64,000 nt of DNA from Lactobacillus kullabergensis. Its GTDB lineage: Bacteria; Bacillota; Bacilli; Lactobacillales; Lactobacillaceae. Position 1 is the first letter of the stretch. Each line of letters begins with the position of its first letter. The position numbers were made by a program, and so were the translations under genes. Positions 57,012 through 64,000 of this stretch are shown here, one piece after another. The DNA is taken from assembly GCF_000967195.1 (NCBI RefSeq), contig NZ_KQ033871.1:900401-964400 (forward strand), given 5' to 3'. The notes beneath the pieces are model-generated. The model worked only from the letters and a program-made list of their open reading frames with translations, made no database searches and was not told the DNA's origin.

Positions 57012-58241
57012 TCAATACCAAATTTCGGTTTCAAGATTGCTATGATCAGTCATATCGAATAAAGTTTTCATGTAATTGCTAAAACGAGGTCTTTGATTGA
57101 CTAAAATTTTAAATTCCGGAGAAGAATATAATTTTTTTAATTGCTTCTTTTCGATGTGATTGTGACCAGTGAAATACTGATAATTCATTTCTATAAACAA
57201 ATGATTTACCTTTTGCAAAAGCTCAGATTGTTCATCATGAGAATTATCTTTCTTATTTGAATTTCCTTTTAAATTTTTTATTTGAATTTCCTTCAAATAA
57301 TGGTGAAAATGGGCTAAATTCTGATCTTCCAGCTCTTTTTTATTCAAAAATGGTTTCATGTTAAATGTATGACGCTGATATTTAATGTTATCTGGTCTTA
57401 CGTTGATTACCCCATATCCCTGGTCATATGAACAAAAACTTGAGGTGACCACTTCTATCGTAGGTGTTCTTTCTAATGGTCCAACTATATTTTGAGCATG
57501 TATATGACCAGAAAAGGCAACTTTAATGTTGAAATCCTCACACAGACGACGTAAAAGTTGAGCATTATTTAGGACAAAGCCACGATTTACTGCCGGATTA
57601 TGAGCATACAGATTATGATGCATAAATAGAAGGGGTCTCAGATGATTTCTTTTAGCATTTTCCAACTGTTTTTCTAGCCAGATAATTTGTTCCTCATTTA
57701 TTTGTCCTTCAGTAGCAGGGGCACCATTTGCCTCATGTTTACCATAAATATTGGAATCTAGTAGCAATAAAAGGTAACGCTGATTTAATTGAACACTGTA
57801 TGCTAATGAATCAGGATCAATGCTCAGTGCGCAGTCATATGAGCTTTTAAATATTTCCTGCCAGTCCCTTGGGCTTATTTGGTGAGCATAAAGTTGATTT
57901 GGACCTTTAAAAGCACGCGCCCAACCATCATATATATCATGATTCCCAGGTAAAACCAATAGTTTTGTTGCTTTTAAATTACTAAATATTTCCGCAAATT
58001 TTTGTGCAGAAATAAGTTCTCCGTTAAAAGTTACGTCTCCAGTAACGATGATAGCGGCTGGCTTCTTTTGATTAGCAAAATCAGTAAAAGCTCGAAGAGC
58101 TATTTCTTGATAAGCCAGATCTTTACCTTGACTAGTATTTTGAATAAGTTGAAATGCATGGCCATTATCATGCAAGCTATCAGCAATTAGGTGAGTGTCT
58201 GTAATAACCCAAAACTCTGTATTTGATTTTTCAGTAATCAT
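57012..58241 (-). CDS. Metallophosphoesterase
   Basis: A 409-residue calcineurin-type phosphoesterase with all motifs: DTHL near residue 15, GDVTFNGE, GNHDIYDG, MHHNLY and FSGHIHAQN. The C-terminal ~130 residues are charged and helical, seen in lactobacillar homologues. Possible substrates include cyclic nucleotides or cell-wall precursors, but none is evident. The start ATG at 58241 overlaps the upstream stop by four bases (ATGA). Confidence 0.85.
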   Translation of the reverse strand: MITEKSNTEFWVITDTHLIADSLHDNGHAFQLIQNTSQGKDLAYQEIALRAFTDFANQKKPAAIIVTGDVTFNGELISAQKFAEIFSNLKATKLLVLPGNHDIYDGWARAFKGPNQLYAHQISPRDWQEIFKSSYDCALSIDPDSLAYSVQLNQRYLLLLLDSNIYGKHEANGAPATEGQINEEQIIWLEKQLENAKRNHLRPLLFMHHNLYAHNPAVNRGFVLNNAQLLRRLCEDFNIKVAFSGHIHAQNIVGPLERTPTIEVVTSSFCSYDQGYGVINVRPDNIKYQRHTFNMKPFLNKKELEDQNLAHFHHYLKEIQIKNLKGNSNKKDNSHDEQSELLQKVNHLFIEMNYQYFTGHNHIEKKQLKKLYSSPEFKILVNQRPRFSNYMKTLFDMTDHSNLETEIWY

Positions 58242-59362
58242 TTTTTTCTTGCCCAATATTGGTAAAAATCTACTCTTAAATTGCCATTAAATAGTTTTCG
58301 CTTTTTTGTAGCTTTTTTACCAAAAAATTTTTCAAAAGCAGGATCTCCGACTAAATAATACTGACTGAAACTATCATATTTTAGAAGTGAGTCGCCCATC
58401 TGTTTATAAAGATTTTCGGCAGATTCTCGATCTTTCAGCCTTTTACCATATGGTGGATTTGCAATTATAACTCCATTTTGTAAATCCGTAGCAAAATCTT
58501 TTACCGCAACCTGTTTAAAATAAATATCTTGTAATACACCTGCGTTATTCGCATTTAATTTTGCAATTTCTAAAATAGACTGATCAATGTCACACGCCCA
58601 AATAGGTTGTTCAAGTGGTTTGATTTTATTCTTTGCTTCTGCTACCAATTCATTATGAATAGTGCTGTCAAACCAATCAAAGCCATCAAAGGCGAATTGG
58701 CGCCAAATTCCTGGAGCAATATTTTTTCCTATTAAGGCTGCTTCAATAGCAAGAGTACCAGAACCAGTCATTGGATCTATTAAGGGATGACTGCCATCAT
58801 ATGGAGTTAGTTTTAATAATCCTGCCGCAAAGTTTTCTTTCAGAGGAGCTCCCCCATGTTCAATGCGGTAACCTCTTTTAAACAAACTGGCCCCAGTTGT
58901 ATCTAACGAAAGCCTTGCAATATCTTTGTTTATATGAATGTCAAGAGGATATTCATTACCGTTTTCCGGCAAGAAGCCGCGACGATGATACTGGTCGGAC
59001 ATTTTGTTAACAATCGCTTTTTTTACGATTGATTGAATGCCTGGCTCAGAATGTAATTTAGACCTGACTGATCTGCCTTTCACAGGAAATTTAGCGTCAA
59101 CAGGTAGTAATTCTGCCCAATCAATTTCATATACTTGGTTAAAAAGAGTATCAAAATCCGTGGCTTTAAATTCCTTTAGTAAAATTTTAACGCGGTCTGC
59201 TGTTCTTAACCAGAGATTGGTTTTGACAATATCAGTTTCATTACCGGTAAAAAAGACTCTCCCGTTTTCAGTGTGCGTTTTATAGCCCATTGCCTGCAGT
59301 TCTTTGGCAACAACACTTTCAAACCCAACGCCCATAGTTGTATATAATTGATATTTTTCCAT
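58238..59362 (-). CDS. THUMP-domain rRNA methyltransferase (RlmL N-half / YpsC)
   Basis: A 374-residue class I SAM-dependent methyltransferase. An N-terminal ferredoxin-like/THUMP region (about 1-155) precedes the Rossmann methyltransferase with DPMTGSGTLAIEAAL and the catalytic NPPYGKRL. It matches the part of E. coli RlmL that makes m2G2445 in 23S rRNA and B. subtilis YpsC. It follows rnpB as in Bacillus. Confidence 0.93.
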   Translation of the reverse strand: MEKYQLYTTMGVGFESVVAKELQAMGYKTHTENGRVFFTGNETDIVKTNLWLRTADRVKILLKEFKATDFDTLFNQVYEIDWAELLPVDAKFPVKGRSVRSKLHSEPGIQSIVKKAIVNKMSDQYHRRGFLPENGNEYPLDIHINKDIARLSLDTTGASLFKRGYRIEHGGAPLKENFAAGLLKLTPYDGSHPLIDPMTGSGTLAIEAALIGKNIAPGIWRQFAFDGFDWFDSTIHNELVAEAKNKIKPLEQPIWACDIDQSILEIAKLNANNAGVLQDIYFKQVAVKDFATDLQNGVIIANPPYGKRLKDRESAENLYKQMGDSLLKYDSFSQYYLVGDPAFEKFFGKKATKKRKLFNGNLRVDFYQYWARKK

Positions 59363-59382
59363 CTTTATTCTTTCTTTTCTTT

Positions 59383-59418
59383 AAAAAAAGCGTTGAGCCC
59401 TTTGAAAAGCTCAACGCT
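59383..59418 (-). terminator. Terminator of rnpB
   Basis: On the minus strand AGCGTTGAGC pairs with GCTCAACGCT, followed by T7. Confidence 0.93.
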
Positions 59419-59420
59419 GC

Positions 59421-59806
59421 CAATGCAAATTTCTGTAAGCCACGTTCTGTTCAGGTATTTGTGGCATAAATACCTTCAGCAGCCATCTATCTTTGCTAAA
59501 TATCAGCAATCCAATCTTTAGTTCATTTCCTTAGATTGAAACGCCCCCACCAAGTTTGGGTTGCACGCTCGCAGGGTTTACCTCGTTCCACCAGAAGCGT
59601 TTCCGCCTCTGCTTCGTCACTGTGGCACTTTTCAGAATATTCATGCATGTCATAATAGTGATTTAGCACTTTTTTCGCCGTAATTGTAAATTCTTTAGCT
59701 TATTGGGCTAAATACGAACACTACAAGCATCGCAGCTCGTGCGTGCGTGGACTTTCCTCAGCCTGACCTTTTCAAGATCAAACCGCGACTGCTCAAAATT
59801 TGCACC
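59421..59806 (-). ncRNA. rnpB: RNase P RNA, catalytic component
   Basis: Minus-strand RNA of about 386 bases. Universal core segments are present: GAGGAAAGTCCACGC near the 5' part, AAAGTGCCACAGTGACGAAG, GGTAAACCC, and the 3' motif GAACAGAACGTGGCTTACAG. Helix P1 is formed by TGCAAATTT and AAATTTGCA at the ends. It lies between gpsB and ypsC, the canonical place in Bacilli. It processes tRNA 5' leaders with the RnpA protein. Confidence 0.96.
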
Positions 59807-59813
59807 ATTAAAA

Positions 59814-59841
59814 ATTATATCAAAGCTTACTCTTTTTGTAA
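59814..59841 (-). promoter_or_regulatory. Promoter of rnpB, inside the gpsB end
   Basis: Minus-strand TTACAA, a 16-base spacer, TATAAT (59819 to 59814). Transcription would start near 59807. The -35 box overlaps the last codons of gpsB. Confidence 0.65.
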
Positions 59842-60267
59842 CCCATAAACTCGCTGTTCCAAATTATATACCTTCCGTTCAAGAGTCGAAATGCGTTGAA
59901 TGATAGCCATATTAGTAGAATTTTCTTTTTGCGAATCTGCCTCATTTGTTGGACTAAAACTTTGAGTAGAACGTTCTTGGGTCGGTGTATATGTCCGCAC
60001 CGTTTCCTCTGTAGCTACTGGACTTACTCTTTTAGTCTTCTGCGCTTGAATAGATTCTTCTTTATGTTGATCGTCCATCAACTCTCCCTGCAGCTTGCCA
60101 ATTTGACCATAAAGGTCTTCAATAATTTGTTCAAACGTATCGTAATCAGCAATTACTTTGTCTAAAAAGGCGTCGACCTCGTCTGGATCCAAGCCTTTAA
60201 CCTTAGTTCTAAATTGTTTTTTTAAAATATCCTTAGTGGATAGTTGAATATCATTTAAATCTGCCAT
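59827..60267 (-). CDS. gpsB: Cell division regulator GpsB
   Basis: A 146-residue DivIVA-type coiled-coil protein. The N-terminal membrane-binding/dimer domain (about 8-70) has KDILKKQFRTKVKGLDPDEVDAFL split over the usual loop, then a variable Ser/Thr/Gln linker and a C-terminal trimerisation helix. It shuttles PBP1-type synthases between side wall and septum. The ATG at 60267 is downstream of AAGGAG; the frame from 60279 starts on top of that site. Confidence 0.93.
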   Translation of the reverse strand: MADLNDIQLSTKDILKKQFRTKVKGLDPDEVDAFLDKVIADYDTFEQIIEDLYGQIGKLQGELMDDQHKEESIQAQKTKRVSPVATEETVRTYTPTQERSTQSFSPTNEADSQKENSTNMAIIQRISTLERKVYNLEQRVYGLQKE

Positions 60268-60358
60268 GATAATATACAACTCCTTTTTATATCACTTTTA
60301 TTCTAGCAAAAACTGGACTTGCTTAAAACTAAAATGTTAATTTTAAAACAAAGTTATC

Positions 60359-60925
60359 TTATTCTCGGAATTCGTCATCTTGATTTTCTTGAAATTCTTC
60401 TGCTTCATCCTGCAGATCGTAAAAATCAATTAATTCTAACGGATATTCTGTAGTTTCTTGGTATTTTTTGATTAAATTATAATCAAACTTGGGCTTTCCT
60501 GGATTTTCTGGGTCGTAGATCATTAAAGCCCTATCAGTATGCATAAGCATGAAGTTTTGATAATTACGCAGTTGCACAGGATTTTGATAAGTTTCTTTAG
60601 AAGTGGAAGCAAAAAAATCAACTTGCTGTTTTAAAGAGAGAAACTTTTCTTGATTATTTTCATTCCATCTACTGGCAAATTCCTCATAAGGAACAATGAT
60701 AGATACTCTTAAAGAATATTTTTTTCGTAAGTCGATTGCGACCTCACTTGCCCACTGCTCAACCCCAAGGTTAGCTCCAGTTATTACCCAGTCGAGTTGG
60801 TTATTGTCCAATAGGTTAACCATATGTTTCTTTAAAACCAACTTAATAATTTTTATTTTAGGATCTTTGTCTCCAAACGTATTAAGTTCGTAGTTGCGAT
60901 ATCCAGTTACCCACAATCTTTGCAT
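60359..60925 (-). CDS. SLOG-family protein YpsA (DUF1273)
   Basis: A 188-residue Rossmann-like protein of the DUF1273 family. VTGYRNYELNTFG and GANLGVEQWASEVAI carry the nucleotide-binding SLOG motifs. YpsA is linked to cell division in staphylococci and bacilli, and its gene neighbours gpsB and recU as here. The C-terminus is acidic (EEFQENQDDE). It is divergent from recU. Confidence 0.92.
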   Translation of the reverse strand: MQRLWVTGYRNYELNTFGDKDPKIKIIKLVLKKHMVNLLDNNQLDWVITGANLGVEQWASEVAIDLRKKYSLRVSIIVPYEEFASRWNENNQEKFLSLKQQVDFFASTSKETYQNPVQLRNYQNFMLMHTDRALMIYDPENPGKPKFDYNLIKKYQETTEYPLELIDFYDLQDEAEEFQENQDDEFRE

Positions 60926-60967
60926 AATGAAACAGATAGCTCCTTGTTCAAAAACTTTTTCTTTATT

Positions 60968-60975
60968 GCTATAAT
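60968..60975 (+). promoter_or_regulatory. Extended -10 promoter of recU-pbp1A
   Basis: TGCTATAAT with the perfect hexamer at 60970-60975. The -35 TTGTTC is 20 bases upstream, too far to be typical. Confidence 0.55.
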
Positions 60976-60994
60976 GCTAGCAGGAGTGATATTT

Positions 60995-61624
60995 ATGGTC
61001 AAATATCCAACCGGCAGTTCTGCCGCTTTTCGTAAATTAAATTATAATTATCAAGCTAAGCACCAAAGAAAACACAAAAATATTAATTTTTCTGACCGAG
61101 GAATGAATCTTGAGCAGATGATTAATGAATCTAATAAATATTATCGTACCAAAGAAATCGCAGTGGTGCATAAAAAACCGACGCCAGTTCAAATAGTTAA
61201 GGTAGACTATCCTAAAAGATCACGTGCAGTAATAAAAGAGGCCTATTTCCGCCAAGAATCTACTACGGATTATAATGGTGTTTATCAAGGTTACTATCTC
61301 GACTTCGAAGCAAAAGAGACCAAAAATAAAACTAATTTTCCTTTAAAAAACTTTCACGAGCATCAAATTATTCACTTAGCAGAATGCTTGAAGCAAAAAG
61401 GAATATGCTTTACAATAATAGGATTTACAAGCTTAAACCGCTATTTTGTAACTCCAGCAAGTGCAATCATTAAAGCTTGGTGGACTAAAGATAAAAGTTC
61501 ATTAACCTTAAAAGAAGTCGAGGATTGGTCAATAGAGATTAAGAGTGGCTTTCAACCTACTCTGCCATACCTGAAAGCTATAGATTCTTTTATCTCGGAT
61601 AGGAAAATACACGATGACAAATAA
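60995..61624 (+). CDS. recU: Holliday junction resolvase RecU
   Basis: A 209-residue resolvase of recombination intermediates in Gram-positives. The opening MVKYPTGSS, NRGMxLE-type motif (DRGMNLEQMINESN), DYNGVYQGYYLDFEAKET and FPLKNFHEHQI carry the catalytic Asp/Glu/Lys set. The start at 60995 follows CAGGAGTGA; the frame upstream to 60920 is leader. It overlaps pbp1A by 11 bases, the conserved recU-pbp pairing. Confidence 0.96.
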   Translation: MVKYPTGSSAAFRKLNYNYQAKHQRKHKNINFSDRGMNLEQMINESNKYYRTKEIAVVHKKPTPVQIVKVDYPKRSRAVIKEAYFRQESTTDYNGVYQGYYLDFEAKETKNKTNFPLKNFHEHQIIHLAECLKQKGICFTIIGFTSLNRYFVTPASAIIKAWWTKDKSSLTLKEVEDWSIEIKSGFQPTLPYLKAIDSFISDRKIHDDK

Positions 61625-63980
61625 AAATTCAAACTCAAATAATGGACGTGAATCACGTAAGAATTACCGGCAAAGTTTGCCTAAACCATTGTGGCGTCGA
61701 ATACTTAAGTGGACATTTTTAGGTGTTTTTTTAATTTTGGTAGCTGGCGTAGGTTTGTTTGCCTATTATGCTAAAGATGCTCCAAACATTAGTCGAGCTG
61801 ATCTTGAAAGTGGTGGTTCGTCAGGATTATACAATACAAATGGCAAATTTATCATGTCCCTTGGTACTGAAAAAAGGTTGTATGTTAAAGACAGTAAAGA
61901 TTTGCAACTGCTAAAAGATGCCATTGTATCAGTTGAAGACAAGCGCTTCTACAGAGACAAGCTGGGAATTGATCCTATTCGAATTGCGGGTTCAATGTTA
62001 ACTAATGCTAAAAGCAAAAGCATTTCTGCAGGTGGTTCTACAATAACCCAGCAATTAGTTAAACTGACAAAATTTTCAACTGCTGCTTCTCAAAGAACTT
62101 TACGCAGAAAGGCTCAGGAAGCATGGCTGGCTATGAGAGTCCAAAGAGAATACAGCCATGATGAAATTTTAGAATTTTATATCAATAAGGTATATATGAA
62201 TTATGGTAATACCGGAATTGGCACCGCTGCTAACTATTACTATGGCAAAAAGATCGGAGATCTGGACTTAGCGCAAACAGCCATGCTTGCGGGAATGCCT
62301 AATAGACCAACAGTATATAATCCTTATACCTACCCAGAATATGCAAAATATAGGCGTAATATTGTTCTAAAAGCAATGTTAAACAATAAAAAAATATCTC
62401 AGGAGCAGTATGATGAAGCTAGGAAAGAAAGTATAAAAAAGGGTTTAAAACTTCATAATCAGCGTAAGCAATCTAACTTACGCAAAATTAATGATCCCTA
62501 TGTAAAGGAAGCAATTGCCGAAGTCAGAGCTAAAGGCTTTGATCCTTTTCGGGACAATTTAAAGATTACCATTAATATGGATCAAAAAGCTCAAAAGAAA
62601 CTTTATCAACTGGCTAATAATGGTCAGGTTCCTTTCACAAATGACAAGATGCAGATTGGGGCTTCCGTAGTCGATCCAAGTAACGGTCACGTAGTAGCTA
62701 TACTTGGTGGCAGGCACCTGCCCTCTTCAGTTCAATTGGGTTTAGATCGTGCAGTACAAACCACTAGATCTACTGGTTCTTCAATAAAACCGGTCTTAGA
62801 TTATGGTCCGGCAATTGAATATCTAAATTGGTCAACAGCAAAAATGCTAGATGACAGCAAGTATGTATATCCAGGAACGAATGTGCAACTCTATGACTGG
62901 GATAATAAATATGATGGCATGATGACAATGAGACATGCCTTGGAACAGTCACGTAATGTTCCTGCAGTCAAAACTTTGAGAGAAGTTGGTGTTAAACGAG
63001 CAGCAAAATTTGCTGGGAAAATGGATATCAATGTTCCTAAGGACTCAGGCTTGTCAGTGGCGATTGGTGCAAATGCGTCAAGCCTGCAGATGGCTGGTGC
63101 TTTTAGTGCATTTGCTACGATGGGAATCTATCATAAACCGCAATTTGTTTCTAAAATCGAAACTCCTGATGGACTTACCAGAAATTATGACTCTGAAGGC
63201 ATTCGAGTGATGAGCAAGGCTACTGCCTATATGATTACAGACATGCTGAAGGGAGTAATTAAACACGGCTCTGGAACCAATGCACAGATTAGAGGTTTAT
63301 ATCAAGCGGGGAAAACTGGTTCTGTTAAATATTCCGAACAGGATTTGGCACGATACCCAGCATACGCTACAACACCTAAAGACTCCTGGTTTGTGGGTTA
63401 CACTCCCAGCTATTCAATTGGTGTTTGGACGGGCTATGATAATCTGAAAGATGGGACTATTTCTGGTGTTGGTCAACAATCTGCACAGCTTTTTTATAAG
63501 AACATGATGACTTATTTAATGAGAAATAAAGAAAATGTTGATTGGCAAAAACCTGACTCTGTGATTCGTGCTAAAATTGCTAGAAACTCAAATCCACCAG
63601 AGGTATCATCCACAGGTGAATGGCAGTTGTTTGTCCGTGGTCATTCTCCTTTAGGTATTGTTGATGACAGCAGCGATTATGATGAAGATGATGAAAAAAC
63701 TAACACTAATGATTCATCTTCAACCAATACTCAGGGAAGATATTCTGTTCATCACAATCAAAATGGCTCAACTAGGCAACCTGATAAAAATCAAAGAAAA
63801 GCGAAAAATGCAAAAGACAAGAATCAAAACAATAGTAGTGAAAGTAATTCACAAAATTCAGGTCAAAATAATGAATCTGGCCATTCTGATTCAGGTAGCA
63901 GTTCTGATCAAGAACAAAGACCTAACAAACCAGGAGGAGAAAACAACAATTCAACCAATAATGAAAATAATGAACATTAA
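61614..63980 (+). CDS. pbp1A: Class A penicillin-binding protein PBP1A
   Basis: A 788-residue bifunctional peptidoglycan synthase. A cytoplasmic start and membrane anchor (about 29-52) are followed by the GT51 glycosyltransferase (EDKRFYRDKLG, GGSTITQQLVKLT, RKAQEAWLAM, YMNYGNTGIG) and the transpeptidase with SSIK (SxxK), SRN (SxN) and KTGS. The final ~100 residues are a low-complexity Asn/Ser/Gln/Asp-rich extracellular tail. Translation is coupled to recU by overlap. Confidence 0.97.
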   Translation: MTNKNSNSNNGRESRKNYRQSLPKPLWRRILKWTFLGVFLILVAGVGLFAYYAKDAPNISRADLESGGSSGLYNTNGKFIMSLGTEKRLYVKDSKDLQLLKDAIVSVEDKRFYRDKLGIDPIRIAGSMLTNAKSKSISAGGSTITQQLVKLTKFSTAASQRTLRRKAQEAWLAMRVQREYSHDEILEFYINKVYMNYGNTGIGTAANYYYGKKIGDLDLAQTAMLAGMPNRPTVYNPYTYPEYAKYRRNIVLKAMLNNKKISQEQYDEARKESIKKGLKLHNQRKQSNLRKINDPYVKEAIAEVRAKGFDPFRDNLKITINMDQKAQKKLYQLANNGQVPFTNDKMQIGASVVDPSNGHVVAILGGRHLPSSVQLGLDRAVQTTRSTGSSIKPVLDYGPAIEYLNWSTAKMLDDSKYVYPGTNVQLYDWDNKYDGMMTMRHALEQSRNVPAVKTLREVGVKRAAKFAGKMDINVPKDSGLSVAIGANASSLQMAGAFSAFATMGIYHKPQFVSKIETPDGLTRNYDSEGIRVMSKATAYMITDMLKGVIKHGSGTNAQIRGLYQAGKTGSVKYSEQDLARYPAYATTPKDSWFVGYTPSYSIGVWTGYDNLKDGTISGVGQQSAQLFYKNMMTYLMRNKENVDWQKPDSVIRAKIARNSNPPEVSSTGEWQLFVRGHSPLGIVDDSSDYDEDDEKTNTNDSSSTNTQGRYSVHHNQNGSTRQPDKNQRKAKNAKDKNQNNSSESNSQNSGQNNESGHSDSGSSSDQEQRPNKPGGENNNSTNNENNEH

Positions 63981-64000
63981 CTAATAAAAGCGTCGAAAAA

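Overview
The window looks like a chromosomal segment of a low-GC lactic acid bacterium, most likely Lactobacillus in the strict sense (acidophilus/delbrueckii group). The evidence is AT-rich DNA, housekeeping gene order typical of that group (rpmF, dnaE-pfkA-pyk, xerD-scpA-scpB-rluB, ribU, cmk-rpsA-der-hup, cca, rbgA-rnhB-dprA-topA-trmFO-xerC-hslVU, parE-parC, lspA-rluD-carA-carB, rnpB-gpsB-ypsA, recU-pbp1A), and many protein features of lactobacilli. No species was assigned, and nothing here was searched against a database.

Layout. Bases 1-42,110 are almost all plus-strand housekeeping genes: RNase Z tail, SDR, L32, nucleotidase, DNA polymerase DnaE, glycolysis (pfkA-pyk behind a CcpA-type cre), chromosome segregation (scpA, scpB), riboflavin uptake under an FMN riboswitch, translation (rpsA, der, cca, rbgA, trmFO), topology and recombination (topA, xerC, xerD, dprA, parE, parC) and the HslVU protease. 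Bases 42,111-43,862 hold a Cro/CI-type regulator and a roughly 1.4 kb AT-rich stretch without a gene. From 43,863 come a XerS-like recombinase, then mainly minus-strand genes: Nudix, DegV, MarR, the fhs-lspA-rluD-carA-carB cluster, rlmL-phosphoesterase-EbsA, rnpB, gpsB and ypsA. The plus-strand pair recU-pbp1A closes the window.

The flip in predominant gene strand at about 42-45 kb, together with a dif site matching the B. subtilis dif at 25 of 28 positions as I recall it (43,130-43,157), marks this as the replication terminus. Genes for the matching recombinases XerC and XerD lie in the same window. About 390 bp from dif is a perfect 12-bp inverted repeat with a 6-bp spacer whose core resembles streptococcal difSL, and 288 bp beyond it begins a XerS-like recombinase gene. 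Two Xer systems of different kinds therefore appear to sit together at one terminus.

The second notable object is the carA-carB pair at 49.1-53.4 kb. Both are full length, uninterrupted and embedded in a cluster. The small subunit has lost its glutaminase Cys and His, and the large subunit has lost the glycine-rich loops and metal-binding Glu/Asn of both ATP-grasp halves. The MGS-like allosteric domain remains recognisable. They look like pseudo-enzymes under selection rather than a working carbamoyl-phosphate synthetase.
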